A stretch of DNA of 64,000 bases. Origin: Hyphomicrobiales bacterium. Its GTDB lineage: Bacteria; Pseudomonadota; Alphaproteobacteria; Rhizobiales; Rhizobiaceae. A program made the translations under genes and the position numbers. Below, piece after piece: positions 25,987 to 34,663 of the stretch (its first letter is position 1; each line of letters begins with the position of its first letter). Under the pieces are notes generated by a model that was not told the origin of the DNA, did not search any database, and saw only the letters and a program-made list of their open reading frames with translations. The stretch lies in NCBI GenBank assembly GCA_900472175.1, contig UCHD01000017.1, positions 170,430-234,429 on the forward strand, read 5' to 3'.

Positions 25987-27282
25987 ATGACCTCAGCATC
26001 GATCAGCAGGCCTGCCACGTCTTCATCCCAAGGCTTTTTCCGGCGCCTTGCCATCACTCTGCCGCTTGTTGTGGCGCTCACTGCTTGTGGCGGCCATGTC
26101 AAGGGGGTGATGCAGCCCCTCAATATAGCCGCCGAGCCCAAGGGAAATTCCGTCGTCAACATGCTGGTGGCGACCAGCCGGCAGCCCTCCGACGATCCGG
26201 CCACCCTGTTTTCGGGCGAGCGCAGCGTCCACCCCTCGATCACCGACGTTGCAGTATCTATCCCCCCCAGCACGGCGCGTGTTTCCGGCACCGTGCAATG
26301 GCCGAAGAAGCTGCCTCCGAATCCAGCCACCGATTTCGCGGTCGTCCGCGTCCAGCCCGTGGCGACTGTCCAGCAGGCCCATGAGTGGGTGCGCACGCAT
26401 TCCAGTGGCGGCCATGCGATGGTCTTCATTCATGGTTTCAACAATACCTATGAGGATTCGGTCTTCCGTTTTGCCCAGATCGTCCACGATTCCGGCGCTG
26501 ACGTAACCCCGGTTCTTTTCACCTGGCCGTCGCGCGCCAAGGTGTTCGATTATAATTACGACAAGGAAAGCACGAACTATTCGCGCACCTCGCTGGAGAA
26601 CACACTGAAAGGGCTGGTCGAGGATAAGAACATCAAGGATATCACCATCCTTGCCCATTCGATGGGAACCTGGCTGGCGATGGAATCGATCCGCCAGATG
26701 GCGATCCGTGACGGCGGCCTGCCGAAGAAGATCGAAAACGTCATCCTCGCCTCGCCGGATATCGATGTCGACGTGTTCTCCCGGCAATGGACCGAGCTTG
26801 GCAAGAACAAGCCGAACTTCACCATTTTCGTCTCGCAGGATGATCGCGCATTGGCGCTGTCGCGCTATATTTCCGGCGACGTGCAACGGCTGGGGCAGAT
26901 CAATCCCGCAGAAGAGCCCTATAGAAGCAAGCTCGAAGAAGCCGGCATCACCGTCGTCGACCTGACCAAGGTTAAATCCACCGACCGCCTCAACCACGGA
27001 AAATTCGCCGAAAGCCCCGAAATCGTGCAGTTGATCGGTCAACGGCTTGTTACTGGCCAGACGCTGACAGATTCCGATGTCGGCCTCGGCGACGGCATCA
27101 CGGCCCTGGTTGCCGGCACGGTCAACACCGTTGGCAAGGTCGCTGCGACCACCGTTGCGACGCCTGTGGATCTTCTGTCCGGAAACATGAAGTCCGTACC
27201 GAAGCGGAAACCCGGAGACGTCGGCGGCACGCTGCAAAGCGAGAGAGACCCGCTGCAGGCACAGAATACGCCGTCGAATTGA
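25987..27282 (+). CDS. Alpha/beta hydrolase lipoprotein (DUF900/esterase-like)
   Basis: The 431-residue product has a lipoprotein signal (hydrophobic segment ending LTAC, Cys at residue 34) and then a DUF900-type alpha/beta hydrolase domain. The oxyanion-side motif is VFIHGFNNTYEDSVFRFAQI and the nucleophile elbow AHSMGTW. An acidic position, SPDIDVDVFS, and the His in DRLNHGKF may complete the catalytic triad. A 90-residue, Thr/Val-rich tail follows the domain. GGAAG lies seven bases before the ATG at 25987. It is likely an esterase or lipase facing the periplasm; the substrate is unknown. Confidence 0.85.
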   Translation: MTSASISRPATSSSQGFFRRLAITLPLVVALTACGGHVKGVMQPLNIAAEPKGNSVVNMLVATSRQPSDDPATLFSGERSVHPSITDVAVSIPPSTARVSGTVQWPKKLPPNPATDFAVVRVQPVATVQQAHEWVRTHSSGGHAMVFIHGFNNTYEDSVFRFAQIVHDSGADVTPVLFTWPSRAKVFDYNYDKESTNYSRTSLENTLKGLVEDKNIKDITILAHSMGTWLAMESIRQMAIRDGGLPKKIENVILASPDIDVDVFSRQWTELGKNKPNFTIFVSQDDRALALSRYISGDVQRLGQINPAEEPYRSKLEEAGITVVDLTKVKSTDRLNHGKFAESPEIVQLIGQRLVTGQTLTDSDVGLGDGITALVAGTVNTVGKVAATTVATPVDLLSGNMKSVPKRKPGDVGGTLQSERDPLQAQNTPSN

Positions 27283-27484
27283 GAGTGAGGCGGACAAACA
27301 CGAAGCCAATAGACGCGCTGCCTGCCGCCCGGCCTGACAAACATCTCTGCTTTTTTCAAAGGGCTCCGGTTGACGAACAACGCGGATCGGTAGCTTTGTT
27401 TTAGGCGCAACCATTACGTAAATTTCCGGGCTGCATTCACGGGTCAAAAGCGAGTTCGAGCCGAGAGGCGGCGCAACCGCTTGC

Positions 27485-27742
27485 TCATTGCTGCATCACC
27501 TCAATCTTGTTCTCGATCAGATGCACGCCAATCACCGCTGCGGCGGCCTGCTCGACGCAGCCAATTTCCGTTTCGCAAGACACGTAGCCGCTGAGAACAA
27601 CAGTGCGCCCGACAGCCGTCACGGACAGCTGCGATACATCAATCAGCGCCGAATACTGGATATAGCGCAAGACTTTAGCGGCCAGTTCGTCACCGGTCAG
27701 GTCCGGATGATCGTCCTGGTGAATGTAAATCTGCTTGTGCAT
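27485..27742 (-). CDS. BON domain protein
   Basis: The 85-residue product starts MHKQIYIHQDD and consists of a single BON-like domain (DELAAKVLRYIQYSALIDVSQ, then VVLSGYVSCETEIGCVEQAAA and a C-terminal VHLIENKIEV). BON domains bind phospholipids or act in osmotic stress proteins. No signal peptide is present, so it may be cytoplasmic. The ATG at 27742 has GGGAAGGG upstream; the frame is open further, but without a better start. It lies 80 bases downstream of the DUF982 gene. Confidence 0.75.
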   Translation of the reverse strand: MHKQIYIHQDDHPDLTGDELAAKVLRYIQYSALIDVSQLSVTAVGRTVVLSGYVSCETEIGCVEQAAAAVIGVHLIENKIEVMQQ

Positions 27743-27822
27743 AGCAATTGCCCTTCCCAAGGGACAACGCGAGTTTTTCCTGAATGTTCCGAATATCTGG
27801 CCTGCGATTGCGGGAATGAGTG

Positions 27823-28077
27823 TCAGGTGCGCGGCTGGACATGAATGAAGGCTTCGGCGGCGGCGGCGATGAAATCCTGGCGGGCATAATCCATCGGCTG
27901 CTCGCCTCGCAACACGCAACAGCATGTCCGGATTGCCGTTCTATAGGCGGTGCCATCCTGTACCGGCCACTTTTCGAGCAGGCACTGCGCAGCCTCGCGC
28001 GTGTTTCGAACGACGCGGTAACGTCCTATCCCGTCGAGTTCAAGGACGACGGGTTCCAGCCACCATTTTTCGATCAT
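27823..28077 (-). CDS. DUF982 domain protein
   Basis: The 84-residue product shows the DUF982 pattern found mainly in Rhizobiales: W-EPVVLELDGIGRYRVVRNTREAAQCLLEKWP near the start and YARQDFIAAAAEAFI near the end. GGAGG lies seven bases before the ATG at 28077, a clear start. The biochemical role of the family is unknown. Several copies are usual in rhizobial genomes, often scattered near stress-related genes. Confidence 0.82.
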   Translation of the reverse strand: MIEKWWLEPVVLELDGIGRYRVVRNTREAAQCLLEKWPVQDGTAYRTAIRTCCCVLRGEQPMDYARQDFIAAAAEAFIHVQPRT

Positions 28078-28217
28078 CTGGTAACCTCCTTCAGCACCCT
28101 GGCATATAAGCCTTGCGTGAAATATGCGTTTTGCCCCGCCCATACGATGCGCCGGGTTGCGACAGCCGGGCGAATGGGTCTAAGGCGGACGTTCATCTTG
28201 CCAAGAGGCTGCGTCTT

Positions 28218-29162
28218 ATGTCCGATGTCTTTCTGAACGTGCTGCCAATTTTCGTCCTGATCCTGCTTGGCTGGCTGATCGTGCGGATGAATTATCTGAA
28301 GGCATCGGTGGGAGACGCGCTTGGCGATTTCGTCTTTCGGGTGGCGGTGCCGGTTCTTCTGTTTCGCACGATCGCCGAGGCCGATTTCAAGGATGGCTCG
28401 CCCTGGCCGCTCTGGGTTGCCTATTTTTCCGGTGTCGCCGTGACATGGACGCTTGGGCATTTCGCAGCGACGCTATTTTTCAAGAAGGATGCGCGCATCG
28501 GCGTGCTGGCCGGCGTCTCGTCAGCTTTTGCCAATACCGTCTTCATCGGCCTGCCGCTGGTCTCGCGCAGCGTCGGCGATGAAGGTGTCGTGGCGCTGTC
28601 CATTCTCTTGTCCGTGCATCTGCCCGTGATGATGATTGCCGGCACGATCCTGATGGAGCGGGCCGAGCGCAAGACCAGCGGCAAGCCCGGCCAGAGCCCG
28701 CTCAAACTCCTCAAGGGCATCCTGCGCAACCTGGTGCGCAATCCACTGGTCATCGGGCTTGCACTTGGTGCGGTGGTTCATCTCATTGGTATGCCGCTCG
28801 GTGGGCCGGTCAAGATCGTCGTCGACCAGCTGGCAGGCGTCGCCGCTCCGGCGGCTCTGATTTCGATCGGCATGGCGGTCGACAAATACGGTCTTGCCGG
28901 CAATACCGGCCTTGCCTCGATCACCAGCGCGCTGAAACTGATCGTCCTTCCGGCAACGGTCTACGGCGCCTGCCAGTTGCTTGGCCTCAACAGCAACTGG
29001 ACGGCAGCGCTGGTACTGACGTCATCCGTTCCGACCGGCGTCAATGCCTGGCTGATCGCCAATCATTTCAATGTCGGGCATGGCCTGGCCTCATCGACGA
29101 TTACCATCACCACCGCGCTCGGCGTCATCTCGGTTTCCGCATGGGCCTATATTCTGCTTTAG
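28218..29162 (+). CDS. AEC family transporter (auxin efflux carrier type)
   Basis: The 314-residue protein has about ten hydrophobic helices and the AEC pattern: VLPIFVLILLGWLIVR at the N-terminus, VFIGLPLVSRSVGD near residue 105, and TSSVPTGVNAWLIANHF near the C-terminus. Members move small carboxylates or other organic anions; the substrate here is unknown. I chose the ATG at 28218, where homology-like sequence begins, over an upstream frame. The gene ends before a terminator shared with the convergent cytochrome gene. Confidence 0.87.
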   Translation: MSDVFLNVLPIFVLILLGWLIVRMNYLKASVGDALGDFVFRVAVPVLLFRTIAEADFKDGSPWPLWVAYFSGVAVTWTLGHFAATLFFKKDARIGVLAGVSSAFANTVFIGLPLVSRSVGDEGVVALSILLSVHLPVMMIAGTILMERAERKTSGKPGQSPLKLLKGILRNLVRNPLVIGLALGAVVHLIGMPLGGPVKIVVDQLAGVAAPAALISIGMAVDKYGLAGNTGLASITSALKLIVLPATVYGACQLLGLNSNWTAALVLTSSVPTGVNAWLIANHFNVGHGLASSTITITTALGVISVSAWAYILL

Positions 29163-29182
29163 CCAGAGATCATGCAAACACG

Positions 29183-29212
29183 AAAAAGCCCGGCGCATTG
29201 GCCGGGCTTGAT
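29183..29212. terminator. Bidirectional terminator between the AEC transporter and cytochrome c genes
   Basis: AAGCCCGGC (29186-29194) pairs with GCCGGGCTT (29201-29209), with an A-run before and T-containing sequence after the stem. Confidence 0.82.
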
Positions 29213-29240
29213 TTCTTCCACCGCTGTTCAGGACGTATCC

Positions 29241-29939
29241 TTACGGAGCGGGTGCCGTTTCCGTGGCTGGCTTCGTTGCGTCGCCTTCAGTCGCAGGCTT
29301 TGCAGCTTCGGCTTCCGTTGCAGGCTTGGCGGCTTCAGCTTCGGCAGCCGGCTTTGCAGCTTCGCCTTCAGCGGCAGGCGCCGCAGCAGCAGTTGCGGAC
29401 GGTAGTGCCACAGGTGTGTCGGCATGCTCACGCAGCCAGGCAATCAGGTTGGCGCGCTCGTCCGGCTTCTTCACACCGGCAAAGCCCATCGCGGTGCCTG
29501 GAACATGCTTCTTCGGCGCTTCGATGAAGAAGCTCAGGTGATCGTAGGTCCAGGTCTTGTTGGCTTCGGCGAAAGTCTTCATGCCGGCCGAATAGGCAAA
29601 GCCTTCGTGCGAAGCGATCGGACGCTCGACGAGACCCCACAGGTTAGGACCAACCTTGTTGGCCCCTCCCTTATCTACGGTGTGACAGCTTGCGCACTTC
29701 TTGAAGACGGTCTCGCCGGCCGATGCATCGGCCGTTGCCAGCAGCGGCTTGATATCGACTTCGACCTCTGCCGTGGCGCCAGCGCCAGCTTCCGAACCGC
29801 CCTCTTCGGCGATAATGGCGAAACCTTCCTTCTCGGGAACTTCCGAATGGAAGATGCCTTCCGATGCAATCGACACGGACATCAAAACAAAGACCGTACC
29901 GAGCAAGGCACCCACGCCCATGTTTACATATGAGTTCAT
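29241..29939 (-). CDS. Membrane-anchored c-type cytochrome with Ala/Glu/Lys/Pro tail (CycM-like)
   Basis: The 232-residue product has an N-terminal transmembrane anchor (about residues 8-26), a linker, and a class I cytochrome c domain with the heme site CASCH (residues 82-86) and the axial Met in GTAMGFAG. The C-terminal 45 residues are a repetitive tail of [11 protein letters not shown] units. It resembles the membrane-bound cytochrome c552/CycM that carries electrons to the aa3 oxidase in rhizobia. GGGGAGC lies eight bases before the ATG at 29939. The tail is longer than I expect for the family. Confidence 0.88.
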   Translation of the reverse strand: MNSYVNMGVGALLGTVFVLMSVSIASEGIFHSEVPEKEGFAIIAEEGGSEAGAGATAEVEVDIKPLLATADASAGETVFKKCASCHTVDKGGANKVGPNLWGLVERPIASHEGFAYSAGMKTFAEANKTWTYDHLSFFIEAPKKHVPGTAMGFAGVKKPDERANLIAWLREHADTPVALPSATAAAAPAAEGEAAKPAAEAEAAKPATEAEAAKPATEGDATKPATETAPAP

Positions 29940-30096
29940 CCGCAAATGCTCCCCTTGCAACCGGCGCGAACAAAACGCCAGCCTATCTTGAAATCGCGCG
30001 GAACCTATGTCTTTTGGCTTTGTGTTGCAACAGACATTATAAGCCCCGGCCTTGAGTCCTTTTGACACTTTTCCGGCGCGTTTTGAAGGCCTAAGC

Positions 30097-30849
30097 ATGA
30101 ACAGCGACAATTTGGACAAAACCCTTATCCTGATCCCTGCGCGCATGGCCTCGACGCGGCTGCCGGGCAAGCCGCTGGCAGATATCTGCGGCCTGCCGAT
30201 GATCGTCCAGGTCGCTCTACGGGCGAAGGATGCAAAGGCTGGCCGGATCGTCGTCGCCGTCGATCATCAGGAGGTGTTAGATGCCGTCACGGCAGCCGGT
30301 TTCGAGGCTGTGATGACCCGGGTGGACCATCAGTCCGGTTCCGACCGCATCTATGAGGCGCTTTTGAAGAGCGACCCGGAGGGCAAGGCAGAGATCATTA
30401 TCAATGTGCAGGGTGATCTGCCAACCATCGAACCGGAGACCATTCGCGCCGCGCTGCGGCCGCTGGAAAACCCGGATGTCGATATTGCCACGCTGACCGT
30501 CGAGATCGAAGACGAGGAAGAGAAACTTAACCCCAACGTCGTCAAGGTGGTCGGCTCGCCGCTGTCGGAGACGCGGCTGAAGGCGCTCTATTTCACCCGC
30601 GCCACCGCGCCGCACGGCAAGGGTCCGCTCTATCATCACATCGGTCTCTACGCCTACCGGCGTGCAGCGCTTGAAAAATTCGTATCGCTGCCGCCTTCGA
30701 CGCTGGAAAAACGCGAATCGCTGGAGCAGTTGCGGGCATTGGAAGCCGGCATGCGCATCGATGTCGAAATCGTCAAATCGGTGCCGCTCGGCGTCGACAC
30801 GCCGGCCGACCTTGAAAAAGCCCGGCGCCTTCTCGCCGCCAAAGCCTGA
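30097..30849 (+). CDS. kdsB: 3-deoxy-manno-octulosonate cytidylyltransferase
   Basis: KdsB activates KDO with CTP to CMP-KDO for lipopolysaccharide core synthesis. The 250-residue size is typical. The N-terminal nucleotide-binding motif [15 protein letters not shown], then [27 protein letters not shown] with a metal-binding Asp, and [15 protein letters not shown] are all family signatures. The ATG at 30097 fits the motif spacing. The gene lies 12 bases upstream of pheA, so the two probably share a transcript. Confidence 0.96.
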   Translation: MNSDNLDKTLILIPARMASTRLPGKPLADICGLPMIVQVALRAKDAKAGRIVVAVDHQEVLDAVTAAGFEAVMTRVDHQSGSDRIYEALLKSDPEGKAEIIINVQGDLPTIEPETIRAALRPLENPDVDIATLTVEIEDEEEKLNPNVVKVVGSPLSETRLKALYFTRATAPHGKGPLYHHIGLYAYRRAALEKFVSLPPSTLEKRESLEQLRALEAGMRIDVEIVKSVPLGVDTPADLEKARRLLAAKA

Positions 30850-30861
30850 TTGGATAGCATC

Positions 30862-31716
30862 ATGATCACCAAGACCAACCGGATTTCCTTCCAGGGCGAC
30901 TACGGCGCCAATTCCGACATGGCCTGCCGCGACATGTTCCCGGATATGGAACCGCTGCCCTGCCAGACCTTCGAGGATGCCTTCCTGGCCGTCGAGAACG
31001 GCGAAGCTGACCTAGCGATGATCCCGATCGAAAATACGATCGCCGGCCGCGTCGCCGACATCCATCATCTGCTACCCGAATCGCGGCTGCACATCATCGG
31101 CGAATATTTCATGCCGATCCGCTTTCAGCTGATGGTTCTTCCCGGCGTCTCGCGCGATGAAATCCGTACGGTGCACAGTCATATCCATGCGCTTGGCCAG
31201 TGCCGCAAGATCGTGCGCGCCAACGGCTGGAAGCCGGTAGTGGCGGGCGATACCGCGGGCGCTGCCAAGCTCGTGTCGGAAATGGGCGACCGCACGATGG
31301 CAGCCCTGGCCCCAAGGCTTGCCGCCGATCTCTACAAGCTTGAGATCGTTGCGGAAAATGTCGAGGATACCGAAAATAACGTGACACGCTTCGTGGTTCT
31401 CTCGCGCGACCCGAAGAACATCAAGCGGCTGGCGGACAGCGACGTTATCGTCACCACATTCGTCTTCAATGTCCGCAACATCCCCGCAGCGCTCTACAAG
31501 GCGCTCGGCGGCTTTGCCACCAACAGCATCAACATGACCAAACTGGAAAGCTACCAGCTGGGCGGCAAATTCATTGCCACGCAGTTTTATGCCGATATCG
31601 AGGGCCATCCAGACGATGCGAATGTACGTCAGGCCCTGGATGAACTGCGGTATTTCTCCGAAAAAGTTCGGATCCTGGGCTCCTATACAGCCCACCCGAT
31701 GCGCCTCGTCTTGTAG
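30862..31716 (+). CDS. pheA: Prephenate dehydratase
   Basis: This enzyme makes phenylpyruvate from prephenate in phenylalanine synthesis. The 284-residue product has a periplasmic-binding-like dehydratase domain with ISFQGDYGANSD, MIPIENTIAGRV and ENVEDTENNVTRF, the last with the catalytic Thr. A C-terminal ACT regulatory domain follows with NIPAALYKALGGFA and KLESYQLGGKFIATQFY, matching the ESRP-like phenylalanine site. It is the monofunctional form, without chorismate mutase. The ATG at 30862 is preferred to a TTG four codons earlier. kdsB lies directly upstream. Confidence 0.94.
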   Translation: MITKTNRISFQGDYGANSDMACRDMFPDMEPLPCQTFEDAFLAVENGEADLAMIPIENTIAGRVADIHHLLPESRLHIIGEYFMPIRFQLMVLPGVSRDEIRTVHSHIHALGQCRKIVRANGWKPVVAGDTAGAAKLVSEMGDRTMAALAPRLAADLYKLEIVAENVEDTENNVTRFVVLSRDPKNIKRLADSDVIVTTFVFNVRNIPAALYKALGGFATNSINMTKLESYQLGGKFIATQFYADIEGHPDDANVRQALDELRYFSEKVRILGSYTAHPMRLVL

Positions 31717-31878
31717 ATAACCCACAAGAATTAGCGGCTGGAAATAAACGCGAAAACGTGATTGTTTTGTGACGAACCCATTTGATCGTCGCATTGCGCG
31801 CCACCTGATTCGCGGCGCGCCATGCCCTCCCGGCAACGACAGGCGCCTGCAACGAATGGGCGCGGCAAAGGTCGATAC

Positions 31879-32955
31879 ATGGCAATCAGGACCCTTCTTC
31901 TCTGCTCTTCCGCCGCCTTGATGATCTCCACCGGGGCACGCGCCGCCGATGCGATCGTTGCTGCCGAACCGGAACCGATGGAATATGTTCGCGTCTGCGA
32001 TGCGTTCGGAAAAGGCTATTTCTATATTCCCGGCACCGAAACCTGCCTGAAGATCGGCGGCTATGTCCGCTTCGATTCCAACTATGGCGAAAGCCCCTAT
32101 TCGGGCGAGAGCAATGGCTGGGATGCATTTACTCGCGGCACGCTGACGTTGGATGCAAAGTCCGAAACAGAGTACGGAACTCTGGAAAGTTTCATCGAAC
32201 TGCGCAGCGACGCAAACAACGTCAACGATGTCGATACTTATCTCAATGCCGCGTTCATCCAGATTGCCGGTTTTCGTGCTGGCTACGGCGATTCGCGCTA
32301 TGATATCTGGCTGAATTCCGCCGGCAACATCATCAACGACGACGTGATCGACTATACAGGCGACCGGACGAACCAGGTCAGCTATGTCTATGGCGGCGAT
32401 ACCGGCTTCTCCGCCCTGATCGGCCTGGAAGAAGGGGCGGGCAGCTACGATACCGGTTTCGCCCCGGAACCCACGGGCCTATATCACGGTCACGACTTTC
32501 CGCACATTATTGGCGGTCTGCGTTATTTCCAGAATGAAGGCACAGGCATCGCCTTCATCGGTGGCTACGACACCAACGCCGAAGCCTTCGGTGGCAAGGT
32601 CCGTGTCGATGTCGCCTTTAATGATGTGTTTTCCGCCTGGGTGATGGGCGGTTACCAGTCGGATTGGGACAATGATAAGGGTCCCGGCGGCACACGACGG
32701 CTGAATTATTACGGCCCGTGGCTCGGTGACTGGGCTGCGTGGGGCGGGATTGCCATCAAGGTCAACGACAAGACGTCTCTCAATGCTCAGGCTGCCTATG
32801 AGGAAGACGGCACATTCGCCGCGGCCTTCAACGTCGAATATATGGTCACCGAAATGCTGAAGTTCCAGCCGGAAATCAACTATACCGAATTCGATGGCCT
32901 ACGCGGCACGGGCAGCGCGATCGGCGGCACGATCCGCCTGCAACGCAACTTCTGA
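31879..32955 (+). CDS. Porin (porin_2 family)
   Basis: The 358-residue outer-membrane protein has a signal peptide cleaved near ARA-ADA and the rhizobial porin start, AEPEPMEYVRVCDAFGKGYF, with a pair of conserved Cys. A beta barrel follows, ending in the typical GTIRLQRNF with a C-terminal Phe. It forms general diffusion pores. AAAGG lies seven bases before the ATG at 31879. A paralogue with almost the same N-terminus lies at 54191-55201. Confidence 0.92.
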   Translation: MAIRTLLLCSSAALMISTGARAADAIVAAEPEPMEYVRVCDAFGKGYFYIPGTETCLKIGGYVRFDSNYGESPYSGESNGWDAFTRGTLTLDAKSETEYGTLESFIELRSDANNVNDVDTYLNAAFIQIAGFRAGYGDSRYDIWLNSAGNIINDDVIDYTGDRTNQVSYVYGGDTGFSALIGLEEGAGSYDTGFAPEPTGLYHGHDFPHIIGGLRYFQNEGTGIAFIGGYDTNAEAFGGKVRVDVAFNDVFSAWVMGGYQSDWDNDKGPGGTRRLNYYGPWLGDWAAWGGIAIKVNDKTSLNAQAAYEEDGTFAAAFNVEYMVTEMLKFQPEINYTEFDGLRGTGSAIGGTIRLQRNF

Positions 32956-32976
32956 TTCGAGTTACAAAATTGAAAC

Positions 32977-33012
32977 CGCCGGCGTCCGCGATCAGCGGGC
33001 GCCGATTGCGTT
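32977..33012. terminator. Hairpin between the convergent porin and nudC genes
   Basis: CGGCGTCCGC (32980-32989) pairs with GCGGGCGCCG (32995-33004), with one G-T pair. There is no long T run, so the strength is uncertain. Confidence 0.5.
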
Positions 33013-33987
33013 TCAGCGCGGCCAATCCAGCCAGTCGCGCATCAACTGGTGGGCAATGGCACCTTTCGGCGGCGGCCCGAGCTCACCGGCAGCCAGCGTC
33101 ACACCGGTATTGCGCGCCAGCATCGCGGCCGTTTCCGCGCGCGTGAACCAGCGGCAGTCCTCCAGTTCCTGCTCGTCCCGGTGAATGTCACGGGATTTGG
33201 CCTCGGCGTAACAGCCGATCATCAGCGTATGGGGCATCGGCCACGGTTGCGAGGCATGATAGCGCACGCGGCCGATGCGAATGCCGGATTCCTCAAGCGT
33301 TTCGCGACGGACGGCATTTTCCATGGTCTCGCCCGGCTCGACGAAGCCGGCCAGGCAGGAATACATGCCTTCCGGAAAATGCGGGCTGCGGCCAAGCAGA
33401 CAGACGTCGCGCTCCAGATCGATTGTCAGCATGATGACGACGGGATCGGTGCGCGGAAACACCATGTGGCTGCAGGCCGAGCAGATGCGCCGGTAGCCGC
33501 CGCCCTTGCTTTCCATCGCTGAACCACATTTGCCACAAAAGCGATTGGTGGCGTTCCAGCTGATCAGGCTGGAGGCCTGCGCGAACTGCCCAAGCAGCTC
33601 GTCCGTCAGCATCTGCTGGCGATAAAGCGTGCGGCCATCGGCGAGCTTGAAGGGTTCCGGCAGCGTCTCTTCGGTCAGGCCCACGGGAACCGCCAGACGC
33701 GGCTCGCCGTTGGGGAGAAACCCGAGCAGGATGGCATCGTCCAGGACCGGCTCCAGACCGGCCAGTTCATAGGGAGCAAACAGCGGGTCGATGATCTTCT
33801 CGTCATGCTTGACCACCAGCTTGCCGCTGGAGAACGCAAAGACATGCGCGCCGTCCTTGCGGAAAGCCACTTCGACGCAATCGTCGGAGCGATGTTCCGA
33901 TTGTCTATCCAGGTGATTTTCGGAAAAGGCGACGAGCGTGCTCGGCTCGGGATGCGGGCTGTGCAGATCGAAGATCGATTTCGTCAT
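33013..33987 (-). CDS. nudC: NAD(+) diphosphatase / NADH pyrophosphatase (Nudix)
   Basis: NudC hydrolyses NADH and related dinucleotides and, in some bacteria, removes NAD caps from RNA. The 324-residue product has an N-terminal domain, a zinc ribbon with CGKC and CSAC, and the Nudix box GFVEPGETMENAVRRETLEE, followed by the NudC-specific SQPWPMP motif. It starts two bases before the end of the upstream HIT gene, so the two are probably co-transcribed on the minus strand. Confidence 0.95.
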   Translation of the reverse strand: MTKSIFDLHSPHPEPSTLVAFSENHLDRQSEHRSDDCVEVAFRKDGAHVFAFSSGKLVVKHDEKIIDPLFAPYELAGLEPVLDDAILLGFLPNGEPRLAVPVGLTEETLPEPFKLADGRTLYRQQMLTDELLGQFAQASSLISWNATNRFCGKCGSAMESKGGGYRRICSACSHMVFPRTDPVVIMLTIDLERDVCLLGRSPHFPEGMYSCLAGFVEPGETMENAVRRETLEESGIRIGRVRYHASQPWPMPHTLMIGCYAEAKSRDIHRDEQELEDCRWFTRAETAAMLARNTGVTLAAGELGPPPKGAIAHQLMRDWLDWPR

Positions 33988-33989
33988 GG

Positions 33990-34394
33990 TCAGAGATTTT
34001 CCACTATCCGTGCTGCGAATGCCTTGCGCGCGTCGTCGTCCCAGGGTTCAGCCGAACCAAAGCCCCAGACCGGCCCCGGCCAATTGGCATCACCCTCGTT
34101 GCGGGCGATGACATGAACATGAAGCTGACGGACGATATTGCCAAGAGCGCCGACATTGATCTTCGCTGCCCCTGTCGCTTTTTTCAATGCGGCTGCCACC
34201 ATGTTGGTTTCGAAAGTCAGCATCGCCTGATCGAGCGGCGTCAGATCGAAGATTTCCGACACGCCATCACGCTGCGGAATGAGCACAAGCCACGGCCAGC
34301 GGCAGTCATTGTTGATCCGCAACTGGCAAAGGCCGAGCGTCGTGATCAGCAATCCATCGCGTTGAAGGCGTTCATCAATCTCGAAGGCAGGCAA
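33990..34394 (-). CDS. HIT family protein
   Basis: HIT proteins are nucleotide-binding hydrolases or transferases. The 134-residue product has the HIT triad region QLHVHVIAR, with Gln in place of the first His, as in many members. It also has FDLTPLDQAML and the C-terminal WGFGSAEPW found in alphaproteobacterial HIT proteins. A TTG at 34394 is the best start, with GGGAG six bases upstream. The frame runs further but through the SRP RNA on the other strand. It forms an operon with nudC. Confidence 0.85.
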   Translation of the reverse strand: MPAFEIDERLQRDGLLITTLGLCQLRINNDCRWPWLVLIPQRDGVSEIFDLTPLDQAMLTFETNMVAAALKKATGAAKINVGALGNIVRQLHVHVIARNEGDANWPGPVWGFGSAEPWDDDARKAFAARIVENL

Positions 34395-34495
34395 GTGGGT
34401 CTCCCGGGAACAGTGATTTTTCTTTTGTTTCAACAACGATAGCAGTTTTTTGAAGGCGTGGCTTGCATTTGGTTTCGATATTGCCGATATGAGAG

Positions 34496-34596
34496 CCGGG
34501 AGGTTGGTGGTGGACGAGCCACTCGCCAACCGGGTCAGGTCCGGAAGGAAGCAGCCCCAACGAGCCAGGCACGGGTCATCGTGCCAGCCTCCCACC
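34496..34596 (+). ncRNA. ffs: Signal recognition particle RNA, small (4.5S) form
   Basis: The sequence folds into a single hairpin closed by GGGAGG (34498-34503) and CCTCCC (34588-34593). It contains the conserved apical domain GGTCAGGTCCGGAAGGAAG with the GGAA loop and the A-rich internal bulge. It lies about 70 bases upstream of dnaX, the usual position in Rhizobiaceae. End points are approximate. Confidence 0.95.
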
Positions 34597-34663
34597 CTTT
34601 TCTTTCTGTCCTTCCTGGACACGATTTGCAGCCAAGCGGCCCCGTCTTGGGGAAAAAAGGGCG

